A stretch of 64,000 bases of DNA from Avena insularis (taxonomy: Eukaryota; Streptophyta; Magnoliopsida; Poales; Poaceae): the NCBI GenBank assembly GCA_023614405.1, contig CM042684.1:534734682-534798681 (forward strand). Reading direction: 5' to 3'. Position 1 is the first letter of the stretch; each line of letters begins with the position of its first letter. Below are positions 22,250 to 32,908 of this stretch, piece by piece. A program made the position numbers and the translations under genes. The notes beneath the pieces are model-generated. The model made no database searches, was not told the DNA's origin, and saw only the letters and a program-made list of their open reading frames with translations.

Positions 22250-23020
22250 TGTCTAGAGTTAGTGTAGCCATTAATGTCAATGATGATATTGTTGGCAAAT
22301 ACTTTCAGACTAAGGAAGGGTTAAGCCAAGGGAATCTGCTATTGCTTATACTATTTAACAGTGGCTGATATGTTGGCAATGCTTATTGATAGAGCAAAAG
22401 CTGATCGCCAAATCGAAGGATTAGTACCTCATCTTGTGGACAAGGACTTTCTATTCTTCCATATGCTGATGATACAATCTTATTTATGGAACACGATTTG
22501 GAAAAAGCAAAGGATCTAAAATTGATACTTTCAGTATTCGAACAACTTTCCGAATTAAAGATAAACTTCTGTAAAAGTGTTTGTATTATTTTGGCGAGAC
22601 TCAAAACAAGGCTCACCTATATGCTGAACTATTCGGCTGTGGGTAAGGGCCTTTTCCAATCAACTATCTAGAAATACCGATTAATTATCGACATCTCACG
22701 ATTGTGAGTGGAAACTCGTGGAGGAAGGATTACAGAAGTGTCTCAGTAGTTGGAAAGGTAAATTACTATCCTTGGAAAGAAGTGTCTCAGTAGTTGGAAA
22801 GGTAAATTGCTATCCTTGGAAGGAAGACCGGTACTCATAAACTCAGTACTTACTAATATGATACTATATATGATATCATTTTTCCAATTGCCGAAAGGGG
22901 CTTATATAGATGGGACTACTTCCTCAAGATTCTTTTGGCAAGGAGGATGGAGGAGCATGCGGTTGACTTTGCCGTGGTGGAGGCAGATACAATGCTCCTC
23001 GAGAAGCTAGGGTGACAGGT
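22250..23020 (+). pseudogene. LINE reverse-transcriptase fragment
   Basis: Translation of 22255-23015 in shifting frames gives a non-LTR reverse transcriptase: a degenerate EGLSQGN (template-binding region), then the catalytic motif YADDTILFMEHDL and LKLILSVFEQLSELKINF. Further on come remnants of the thumb region (RPVLINSVLTNM, FFQLPKGA, SRFFWQGG). The domain order matches plant L1-type ORF2, but several stops and frameshifts disable it and both ends are missing. It lies on the opposite strand to the larger LINE at 24744-29170 and is a separate, older insertion. Confidence 0.8.
22734..22821 (+). repeat. 44-bp tandem duplication inside the LINE fragment
   Basis: 22734-22777 and 22778-22821 differ at one base. 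The unit begins AGAAGTGTCTCAGTAGTTGG. Confidence 0.9.
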
Positions 23021-23449
23021 GATAACGATGTCGTCGCGGTCTCTGGCTCTGACGGCGGCGGTGTCCTCATCATCATCGGTATGTGATTGCTCCTCTGGGT
23101 AGTTATAGGTTACTAATGTAAGATTAGAGGTGAGAAATTATCCATGTGTACATTAACCAAACAACCTAACTTTGTCTCAAAAGACTAAAAGCATGCAACC
23201 AAATAAAGTGTGCAAAAGTGCTCCACTCGTCGGGAAACGAAAACACAGGGAACCAAATAAAACGTCCATTCAAGCCCAAACCTAATCTCGCCACATTCAG
23301 CATTCGCCGGGCCAAATAGGAAAAGAGAGAAAAGAGAAAAATTTGGGGCCGACCAAGCAAACACTTCCCATAGCAATCGATCATTTGCTTGTTTCGTAGA
23401 CCGGAGTTTGCTTAGAAAAAATGATTGGCACTTTGCATCCTCCGCGTGT

Positions 23450-24175
23450 ATATATGGACGTGAAACTCGGGCCAGAAAGCTCGGCCCGAGCTTTCTAAGC
23501 TCGGTGTGAGCTGGGCTCGGCCCGCTGGTGGTGGTGGACCGGGCCAAGTTAGCCAAGGTGGACCGCAGCGAGCTCGGGCTAGCTCGGGCTCAGCCCGGTC
23601 CGGCTCGTTTAGCTCGCAATTTTTTTCCAGAATTAAGAGGGGCCGAATTGAGGCAGGGAGAGGGAGATGGGCTGCAATATTGGGCATGTTAGATCGATAC
23701 CTAGATGAATAGAGACTCTGTTCGTTGCTCGTTGCTGACCACGCTCCAGGTCGTGTTCAAGCGCTCTGGGAGCTCCTGGGAGAGCCACCGCCACCGCCCT
23801 CCGTATGTCGCCGGCTGGCCACTGAGACACGGCCATCCATGAGCAGATCGAGCGGCAGCGGCAACAAGGTACCCTTCCCCGTCCCCGCCACCGCCGTCGC
23901 CCTGCCAGAGTCGTTGGCATGCCGCTAACCGTCGTCGCCACCCCCTCTCCGCCACTCCTCTTCGACCCCCCTCTTCGCTTCTGCTTTGATCCAGGCTCGC
24001 GAGCTGACCCGAGTTGGCTCGAACTCGCCGCTGGCTCGAGCCAAGCCTCTTGGAGAGGCTCGTCTACAGTCTCGGGCTGGCTTAGGCTCGCCAGTTTCAT
24101 CCCGAGCTTTTTCGCGGCTCGGCCTGAGCCAGCTCGAGTTGGCTCGCGTCGAGGCATATCCACGGAATTATTTTA
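23450..24175. other. GC-rich interval bounded by GCTCG/CGAGC-rich arms
   Basis: The left part (23465-23610) is dense in AGCTCGGGC-type motifs and the right part (23990-24155) in inverted GGCTCGAGCC-type motifs. The middle has proline- and arginine-rich frames with no known domain. It may be a non-autonomous DNA transposon carrying gene-like sequence; no terminal duplication was identified. Confidence 0.35.
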
Positions 24176-24474
24176 TTGACAAAGTGCAGCACCCGGGTTT
24201 TTGCGTGCAATAACCTTGGGCGTGGTATATATAAATTTGCAATGTCAAATTAATTTTTTATCAGATTTAAATTTGAAGTACATCATGGGGTATATTTGAA
24301 TTGTTGTTGAACTCTTATGGGTTATGAAATTTATGTTGAGAATTTATGTATGTGTGTGGGAAGGAACAAATGAAAAAGGACAGAAACATTGGGAGAAAGA
24401 ACACGGCTGACGTCATCGTCTCCACAAAATAGTCTAGATGGTATTTTTAAAGGGCGGAGTCGAGCAGGTGCTCG

Positions 24475-24743
24475 CAGAAGAAAGGATACTCAAAAGTACT
24501 CTGTACGTCGAACTAAAGCTAAAGGCGATCGAATCCGGTCGGTGATACTTACGTGGGCATGGTGAAATAATGGTTGCGGCCGGATATACTCGATCGATCG
24601 GTCGGTTGCGTAGGTGGTGGTTTGGACAGGGCGCAGCTGGTTAAGGTAGGTAGAGACCATACGCGGATCGATGCCACACCTGTAACTAACGGCTGGTTGC
24701 ACTTAACAAATGGCTAGGGGATCGACGTACAGGGCACATATTA
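24475..24743 (+). repeat. segmental duplication, copy 2 (left part)
   Basis: Matches 19430-19640, including TTGCGTAGGTGGTGGTTT and GGTTAAGGTAGGTAGAGACC. It is cut by the LINE at 24744. Confidence 0.8.
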
Positions 24744-27700
24744 TTTTTTGAGGTAAGAACATTCCATTAAATATGAGCAGCAAGTCGCCTCGTTAAAAAC
24801 CTTTCAGTCCTCTCAGGTACCCTGGTAAGGAAAAGAGTGTGTAAAAAACTTGCTGCTCCGAGAGTTACATAATGTTCATACAATCATGCTCGATCAAAGC
24901 CGAGGCACTACTGGGAGAAGCTCCCCACAAAAGACCACTAGCTCCTGTTTTACCTAGCTGAGCTAAGGAGTGAGCGACCATATTACTCGACCTCCCCACC
25001 TTAGCCACACTAAAATCCTCAAACACACGCAGGAGCTCCTTAGCTTGTAGATAAAGGCACCAATAGTCAGACCGATCATTTTCCTTGTCATTGATCGCCT
25101 GAACCACACGTAGGCAGTCAGTCTCGAGAGTAGCTGGACCTGTAAAATATTGTGTAAGATGTTTTAATCCCTCTAAACATGCGAGAACCTCCGCTTCTTC
25201 AGCACTTGCGCAGCTGGGGACAAATTTCCACTCCGTTAGGACAGGTTGGCCAAGGTAATTCCTGATGATGATGCCAATGCCAGCCTTCCTTGTCTTCGGA
25301 TCCCAGCCTGCGTCAACATTGACTTTAAGTTGTCCTTCCTCCGGAGCTGACCAACTAGGAGTGTCGGCCGGCCCATCCTGAATGTGAATCTCCGACAAAA
25401 CCACGCCTTTGCCTTTAGGATCAAACTTTGCCGGAGTGACTGCAGAGAAGGAAATTAAGTAATTAGTAATAAAGGTCGCAGAAGCTGCGACAGAAGCCTT
25501 CCCATCACCATGGACACAGTTATTGCAGTGGTGCCAAACACGCCATAATAGGAACAGGATGCGTGATCGCATGTCCCCATTCGTTCCATTGAGAAAGGTC
25601 AATAGCCATTCAGTACCATCCGCCTTAAAAGCATCCTCCGATGGAAGTGTCCATCTCTTCCTCATCTCCTCTCTTAGAGCTTTCGCCAACGTGCACCGTA
25701 TAAGCGCATGGTGCGTATCCTCATCTTCTCGACCACAGATGGCACAGACAGGCTCAATGGTATTGATTCTCCGGTGAAGCTCAGATTTCACCGCCAGAGT
25801 AGATGTCGTAGCCTTCCAAGCAAAAACTCGAATCTTATTCGGAACATGTGCCTTCCAGACGAGATCCCAGATACCCTGATCACCAGAGGGTTCGGCGCTA
25901 GACTGACTGTTGCTCAGAGAGCTAAGCAAGGGTTCCATACCTAACCTGTAGACCGAACAAACAGAGAAGAGTCCGTTCTTCTCCAGGAACCAAGCAACAA
26001 AATCTTCGCATTGTCTATGAGGTAATTTGATGGCCAGAATCACGTTGGCGTCCAAGACAGAACAACAAGCTCGGACTGCCTCTTCATTCCAAGTCCGTGT
26101 TGACTGATCAATAAGTTCACTAACCCATCTTCTCCGCGAGTTTCCTCTTCTTGCATTAACCTGTAACGCTCCTTGACGAGGAATCCAATTATCTCTAAAA
26201 ATTCTAACCTGGGAGCCAGAGCCAATGCGCCAAATAGTTCCTTTTTTTAGTAACTCCAAGCCATGCATTACTCCTTGCCAAGAGGCCGATGTATTCTAAA
26301 TAAACGTTGTATCAAGAAGGTTTGTCGTCGGGTAATACCTTGCCTTCAACAAACGCACACACAAGGATTCAGGGAAGTGTATAAGTCTCCAAGCTTGACG
26401 AGCTAGAAGGGCCTGGTTAAATATGCGGAGATCACGGAAGCCAATACCACCCTGAGATTTTGGTCGGGTCATTTTATCCCATGACATCCAGTGCATGCGT
26501 CTTCGATCATGTTCATCGCCTCACCAAAAATTTCTCACAATTTTTGAGAGGTCGTCCAAGGGTCCAAAGGGGAATTTGAAGATGCCTATTGCATAGGTGG
26601 GTAGAGATTGTAACACCGCCTTAACTAAAATTTCCTTGGCAGCCCCAGACATATATTTTTCATACCAATCATCCGCACGCTTAGCGAATTTCTCTTTCGT
26701 CGACCGAAGCCTCCCTTTCTCCATTTGTCCTTCAGGCACAGGGAGACCCAGATACTTCTCCTCAAAACATTCAGTTTCATAATGGAGGATATTCTTGATT
26801 CTTGATTGAGTATCGGTAGTGCACCTATCACCATAGAGAATAGAGCATTTACCCAAGCACACCAGCTGGTCGGTACTCTTCTCATAATTGTCCAGTACCC
26901 CTTTCACCACAGTTGCTTGATCAACAGAGCCTCTGAAGAACATGAGACTGTCATCGGCAAATAAGAGATGGGAAATGCCAGGGGCTTGTCGATAGATATG
27001 TAGTTCCTACAGAGCTCCCCTCTCAATTTCTTTCCTAATCAAGCAAGATAAACCGTCAGCCACAAAAAGGAATAAATATGGTGAAAGCGGGTCACCTTGG
27101 CGAAGCCCACGTGTCGGAGTGAAGGAGTCCAACATATGTCCGTTAAAGCGAATAGAGTATCGAACGGTGGTCACACACGCCATTATCCATCGAATCCATT
27201 GACTATGAAACCCCAACTTCGCTAAAACCCCTTCTAGAAACCTCCAGTCCACGCGGTCGTACGCTTTAGCCATATCCAGCTTGTACGCACAAAAATCCTT
27301 TTTTGACGCTGCACCATTTTGTATAGCATGAATATACTCAAAAGCCACAAAAGCATTGTCCGTAATGAGACACCCCGGGATGAAGGCGCTCTGAGTTGGC
27401 GAAATAATATCCTGTAATAATGGTCGAAGTCTATTAACAAGACATTTGAAAACCACTTTGAAAATCACATTTCAAAGACTTATTGGGCGGAAATCCTTCA
27501 GTTCCTCCGGGTCACTCTTCTTTGGGATTAAGACAATCGCCGTTTCGTTTACATCTTCCGACATTATACAATCAGTGAAAAAACGCTGCACCACACGTAC
27601 TACATCATCCTTCAAGAGGTCCCAGTTTCGTTGAATAAAATGTGCTAGAAAACCATCGGGCCCAGGAGCTTTTAGGGGGCCAATTTGAAAGAGAGCATCG

Positions 27701-29170
27701 CTGATTTCCTTTTCAGAGAAACACGCACATAACCTCTCATTTGCATCATTATCAACACAAGGCTGCAGCAAGTTTATGACAATAGACGGATCAATTTCTT
27801 CCTCCCGAGAGTAGAGGTTTTTGAAAAAACTCGTGGCCATATCCTCCATCTCTCTAGAGTTCGTGGTCCAAGAACCATCAGGTCGTTTCAGCTTGCTAAT
27901 ACGGTTCTTCTTTCTCCTCCACGATGCACGGCGGTGGAAATATTTCGTGTTTCTATCTCCCTCCCCAAGCCATGCAACTCTAGATCTTTGCAGCCACATA
28001 ATTTCTTCCCTATACAGTAACTCATCCATCTCACGTGATAAAGCCTCTTTTTTGTAATACTCTTCGGGTCTGTGAGCAGCAATAGATCATCCAATTCTTT
28101 CCTCCTCTTCTCCATCTCTTTAGGCACGGATTTGAAATGTATAGACTTCTATTCGTAAAGATTAGACATCATAGTCTGCATTGACGTGGTCACATCCCCA
28201 AGGTCATGAATAGGAACCCGGCGTGACCACGCGTCCTTGACAGCTGCAGGGAGAGAGGGTTCCCTCTCCCACATAATCTCGTAGCGGCGGATTGGACGCG
28301 CCAGTCTCGGTCCATCTTCAGAATCAGCGGCCAAGAGCAGAGGACAATGGTCCGACCTGGAGGAGCTAAGATGTCTCAGCCGCATCATGGGAAAGAGGCC
28401 AGACCAAGAAGGGCTTGCAACGGCTCTGTCGAGACGAACCTTGACATTACGAACACCCGGCTGCTTATTATCATACGTCCACGACGAGCCCGTAAATCCA
28501 ATATCGTGCAAGTCACAGTAAGACAAGACTTCCCTAAAATCAAGCATTAGCCTTTCCGATCTCCTTGTCCTCGAAAAGTGTTCCTCTTGCCACATAGCCT
28601 CGTTGAAGTCACCTATCATTAGCCATGGTTCCGCGGATCTCGGTTTAAGCTGCCTCAAGGTTGTCCACATATGATGACGATCACAAGTTCTAGGCTCACC
28701 ATAAACGAAAGTCCCTCTCCATAGATTCTCAAATGGACCACCATTTATGTGCACGTCGATGTGTCGTGTGCTAAAGGACAGAAGATCAACAGAGATGTCC
28801 TCATTGTAATATAACGCAATTCCTCCGCCCGTTCCATCTCCATTAACATGAAAACAGTGCTTCATACCAAGCCGATAGCGTAAATTCTTCACTCTTTCCT
28901 CCGATTGCCTTGTTTCGCAGATGAACACAAGGCAGGGCTTATGGGTCTGCACAAGGCAGGGCAGACCAGCTCTTGAACGGTCGCAGGTTGCCCTAGTCCC
29001 CGGCCGTTCCAGCTTATGATACTCATTTGGCCCGGCGGTCCTCCACGATGGGGACCGCCGATGGTGCCAGAGGGTTTTCCGAGTCTAGATCATCTATCTT
29101 TCTCAACATGGAACGATCCTTCTCCTTGACATATTGTGGAGGCAGCGGGGGAACCTGAAGATCAGTACTC
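24744..29170 (-). mobile_element. L1-type LINE retrotransposon, 5'-truncated
   Basis: Flanked by an 11-bp target duplication GGCACATATTA (24733-24743 and 29171-29181). The 3' end on the minus strand is a short A-rich tail (CTTACCTCAAAAAA). At the 5' end only the last ~50 codons of the upstream reading frame remain (29170-29024). Its stop overlaps the ORF2 start in an ATGA arrangement. It inserted into copy 2 of the local segmental duplication. Confidence 0.93.
24865..29026 (-). pseudogene. LINE ORF2: endonuclease, reverse transcriptase, zinc knuckle, RNase H
   Basis: Domains run in the usual order on the minus strand. The APE-type endonuclease (about 28950-28150) shows FICETRQ, MIGDFNE, RLDRAVA and SRSDHCPLL. 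The reverse transcriptase (about 28030-26500) shows KAPGPDGF, KLDMAKAYDRVDW, GLRQGDPLSPYLF and FADD (near 26955). The zf-RVT knuckle has C-x2-C...H-x4-C (CAICGREDEDTHHALIRC, about 25740). The C-terminal RNase H (about 25330-24900) shows KVNVDAGWD and ETDCLRVVQAI. The protein nicks target DNA and reverse-transcribes its RNA there. It is disabled by stops at 28149-28151, 27472-27474 (TGA for Cys), 27007-27009 (TAG for Gln), 26521-26523 (TGA for Trp) and 26296-26298, plus frameshifts near 28965 and 28065. The last 467 codons remain open. Confidence 0.92.
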
Positions 29171-29181
29171 GGCACATATTA

Positions 29182-29639
29182 GATAGAGAAGACTCTACCT
29201 TTCTTTTTTGCAATGGAGAAGGCTCTACCTAGTTATTGCCTACCAACGAGCATAGAAATGACTCGATCATGTTCTGCATTGCCTTTCTCAAAAATAGGTC
29301 ATTTGGTTCTGTCCACGATCTGGTTTTTCCTTTTTTTAGTTATAATAATGTCCACAGTCTAGCTAGCACGACGGGGACATACGTCTTTTAATTCGCTTAC
29401 TTATGGCTGACTAAATGACAAAAGCCCAAGCTAACAAAAGGGAAAGGGCCCAATATAACGACTAGAAATATGCCCAAATTCCAGTCCACTAGGAGCAACC
29501 GTAATGCTTCGGAGTCATCTTCCTGAAGGTTTACCAGAGAAGAACGCTGACCTGCTCTAGTGGCGGCATGGCTCGCCAGTTGCACATGCCTTAGCTAGTT
29601 AGAATTTGGGGCCCCCTAGTTTCGGGGGCCGGTGCGGCC
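29182..29639. other. spacer, no gene recognised
   Basis: Mixed low-copy-looking sequence between the LINE flank and the resumed duplication; nothing identifiable. Confidence 0.4.
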
Positions 29640-30486
29640 GCCCCTCCCGGCCCTCCTCGGGCCAGCCCCCTTGACGTACGAGGGAAGCCATGGCTGGCAG
29701 GTAATCGACTGATTATTATATATACGGGATATACTACTATCTCTGTTTAGGATTATAAGGCCGTTTCCAATGGCCGTATCTTGGCGTGAAAGGATAGGAA
29801 GAAATCTGATGTGGCATGGTGATTAATTAGGAGAGAGAGGGGGCCGTATGTTAGCCTAGAAACGACTCTTAGCTCTCCTCCCCATGCTGCTAAATTAACA
29901 CTATGATCCCGTGCGGCCTTCATTTCGCTCACTGGTTGGTACTCCGCATGCATATCACATCCCGTAAAGAAATGCAGCGTGTTACTTCATGCCAGAATTA
30001 GGCTACAGTCTTGAGATGCAAATATGATCTGTAAACTCATTAAATATAACCTCACTTGGATACAACAGTAAGATACAGTGCATTGGAGTAGTCGTCTTTT
30101 AAAATATACAGCTATCTAGGATATCGTGCTAAGAGACGGTGCATTATGAAAGGACTAAGGTCGGAGCATTTGAAATTATAAGAGGCTACCTCATTTATTA
30201 GTCGCTATTTTCTTTTTTTTCACTTCTTTCATGTATGTAAACCTATTGGACATACAAAGGTTAATGAGAGAGGATTATTAAGTGTCTTGGTACTAGCAAC
30301 TTTGTCCTTAGAACTAATCTCACCTTTTTGCACTCACCTCCGACCGACACATTATCGTTTTCTGTTTTACAAGAATCGGCATCGGCAGCCATGCACTCAC
30401 CTCCGACCGACACCAACCTGCTTCCTCCCGGGTGGCACAACTCAAACTCGGGTACGACTCCAGGGTTCACGCTCCAATTAATTAGA
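29640..30486 (+). repeat. segmental duplication, copy 2 (right part)
   Basis: ACGAGGGAAGCC (near 29680) and the block CACATTATCGTTTTC...ACTCGGGTACGACTCC...CAATTAATTAGAG (30345-30486) match copy 1 at 19670-20232. Within this copy, CACTCACCTCCGACCGACAC itself occurs twice (about 30330 and 30392). Confidence 0.7.
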
Positions 30487-30558
30487 GACAAAAACCATCA
30501 AGACAATCCTATTTCTGAGTGACATTAACTCATGCGCTGGTAAACTTAAACCCATGTA

Positions 30559-30726
30559 CTCCCTCCGTTTCAAAATATAAGATATTTTAGCTTTGTGAAT
30601 GAAGTGTATCTAGATCTCTTTTAGTATTAGGTTGATCTAGGTTTGAAGTGAACCTAGACATTAAAAATGGTCTAGATACATTTATTTCATAAAGCTAAAA
30701 CATCTTATATTTTAAAACGGAGGAAG
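30559..30726. mobile_element. Stowaway-like MITE (168 bp)
   Basis: CTCCCTCCGTTTCAAAATAT at one end and its near inverse ATATTTTAAAACGGAGGAAG at the other, flanked by TA. Confidence 0.92.
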
Positions 30727-30929
30727 TATCAGACTAGGTACATCGACCAAATCTGCATATGGAGCAATCACGATGCAAACAAAAAAAATTGTCTTTTCTA
30801 TTAGAAGAAGAGACTTGACCGGTTTGGAAGGTATACACACCGGTCCAGTTAAAAGGGGAACCGGACTAAAAATGAACCCAAACGGCACTGTTTTTATGAA
30901 AAACCGGTAAAAACCACACAAGACCACAC

Positions 30930-31514
30930 TACCTAGCTTGACTAGGTCAAGAGCACCGCCGAATGGCACCGGCACAACGGCAATGTCGGGCGCTACGAAA
31001 AGCCTTGTCCACGTCCCCGGAGAGGAAGTCAGAGTCGCGGAATAGCTAGGCCTCTCAGGCATCATGGCGAGTGGCAGGCTGCGGGAAACTCGCCAGTGGC
31101 ACTCGCACGCCGACAGGGCCCGAGGACGTCGACTCTCCCAGTAGTACCAGCAAACCCCGGGCAAGGCTCACATGCCGTCATCCAATCTAGCGAACCCGGA
31201 TTTGGATTTTCACCCTGGAGTAATGGACAGACGGGTGCCCGGGCTCCACCAACACCCTCAAGCGGGAAATGGCGCCCACAGGCGTCGCCGAAGTCGGCAC
31301 CGACCAAAGTTGGTCAGGACTTTCGTCCGAAGACCCCTACACCACCTCCAAAGGACCGCCATGAAGGCGACACATGCCGCCCGATGAGCGCGACCAACGG
31401 CAAGAGAGACGGTGCACCAGCCCACACCCCCATGCCCCACCGCCCGCACGGCCAGGACAAATCAACAACAACACCTTGGTCTGAAGTCGCCGCTCCGGCC
31501 TCCACGGCGAGGGG
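30930..31514. other. GC-rich unassigned stretch
   Basis: High GC with long frames on both strands (up to 160 codons) but no domain. Probably transposon-derived; it is cut on the right by an LTR. Confidence 0.35.
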
Positions 31515-32908
31515 TGATGTCTACACACGCTTCTATTCTTGTAGACAGTGTCGAGCCTCCAAGTGCAGAGGTTTGTAGAACAGAAGCAAGTTTCCCTTAA
31601 GTGGATCACACAAGGTTTATTGAACTCATGGAGGGAGTGGTCAAAGGTATCCCTCTCAAGCAACCCTGCAATCAAGATACAAAAAGTCTTTTATGTCCCC
31701 AACACACCCAATACATTTGTCAGGTATATATGTGCACTAGTTCGGCGAAGAGATAGTGAAATACAAGTAATATATAGATGATTATAAGTGGTAATTGCAA
31801 TCTGAAATAAGAGTGGCAGCAAGCAAACATGTAATATGACTTATTATAAATGGTGTTTCAATGCTTAGAAACAAGGCCTAGGGATCATACTTTAACTAGT
31901 GGACACTCTCATATAAATATCTTTTCTTCATGATGCTACCCTGAACTACTCTCTGCTTGGACGATGTAGAGCTATAACAACACACCTTAAAGTTCGCATT
32001 CCCCATCAAGATAACCCCTCACTATCACCTTGAGCGCTAGATGGTTCCAACAAACACCACAATCTCATAGAGACATCCAACTAAAATTATACTCATGATA
32101 AGTATTTATGTAACCTTAGCCAAAGTGCCACACGGTGTGCACACTATCAACTTCACACACGTGGGGATAAGCAAAGATTAATTAAAGCACTTGAGTAGCA
32201 GAATAGATCCTAGATTACAAAGCTCATGATCCCAATAAGATCACGCATACAGAGAGATGAACACATAGCTACTTGTAGAGCCCTTAGTCTCGAGAGAGAA
32301 CTACTCCCTACTCATCATGGGAGTCAGCAATAGTGATGGAGATGGCGGTCGAGTCGAAGGAGATGGATCAGGGGGCACTTCCCTGTCTCGGCAGTGTGCC
32401 GGAATAGAGACTTCTGTCCCCCGAATCTCCTCTTCAGTGGCGGCGGTGCTGCGGAACTTTTCATGGAATTCTAATCTGGTATCTAGGGTTTTCGTCCCAG
32501 GGGGCTTTTATAGGCGAAAGGGCGATGCCAGTGGTGGGCCAGGGTGGCCACGCCACCTGGTGGCGCGGCCAGGGGACCCATGCCACCCTAGGGTGTGCCT
32601 GCCTCCTGGCTCCCCTCCGTCTCCCCTTTGGACTCCATGTCGAGTCGGAAAAAATAGGAACTTTAGGCTTTGTTTCATCCAATTCTGAGAATATGTCTTT
32701 ACTACCTTTTCTGAAACCAAAAACGGCAGAAAACAGGCAACTGACACTGTGGCATCTTGTCAATAGGTTAGTTCCAGAAACTGTATAAAAATACCTCAAA
32801 GTGTGAACAAACCATAAGAAAGTTGATATAAAACAAGCATGGAGCATCAAAAATTATAGATACGTTTACTGTAAAACAATAGGGACACAATATTTGGGGG
32901 ATACCTCA
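31515..32908 (-). mobile_element. Gypsy-type LTR (solo or remnant), minus orientation
   Basis: On the minus strand it begins TGAGGTATCCCCCAAATATT, has GTATCTATAATTTTTGATGC near the start, a TATAAAAG box about 400 bases in, and ends TCTACAAGAATAGAAGC...GTAGACATCA. These landmarks match the TGATACGTCTCC-type Gypsy LTR group of Triticeae and the LTRs at 36726 and 42282. The flanking 5-mers differ (AGGGG and ACGCA), so no target duplication survives. It cuts the LTR of the neighbouring Copia element. Confidence 0.75.

Noticed and set aside
31060..31600. 160-codon Pro/Ser-rich frame as a gene
   Set aside because: No domain, frames on both strands, and it runs into an LTR. Likely transposon-derived.
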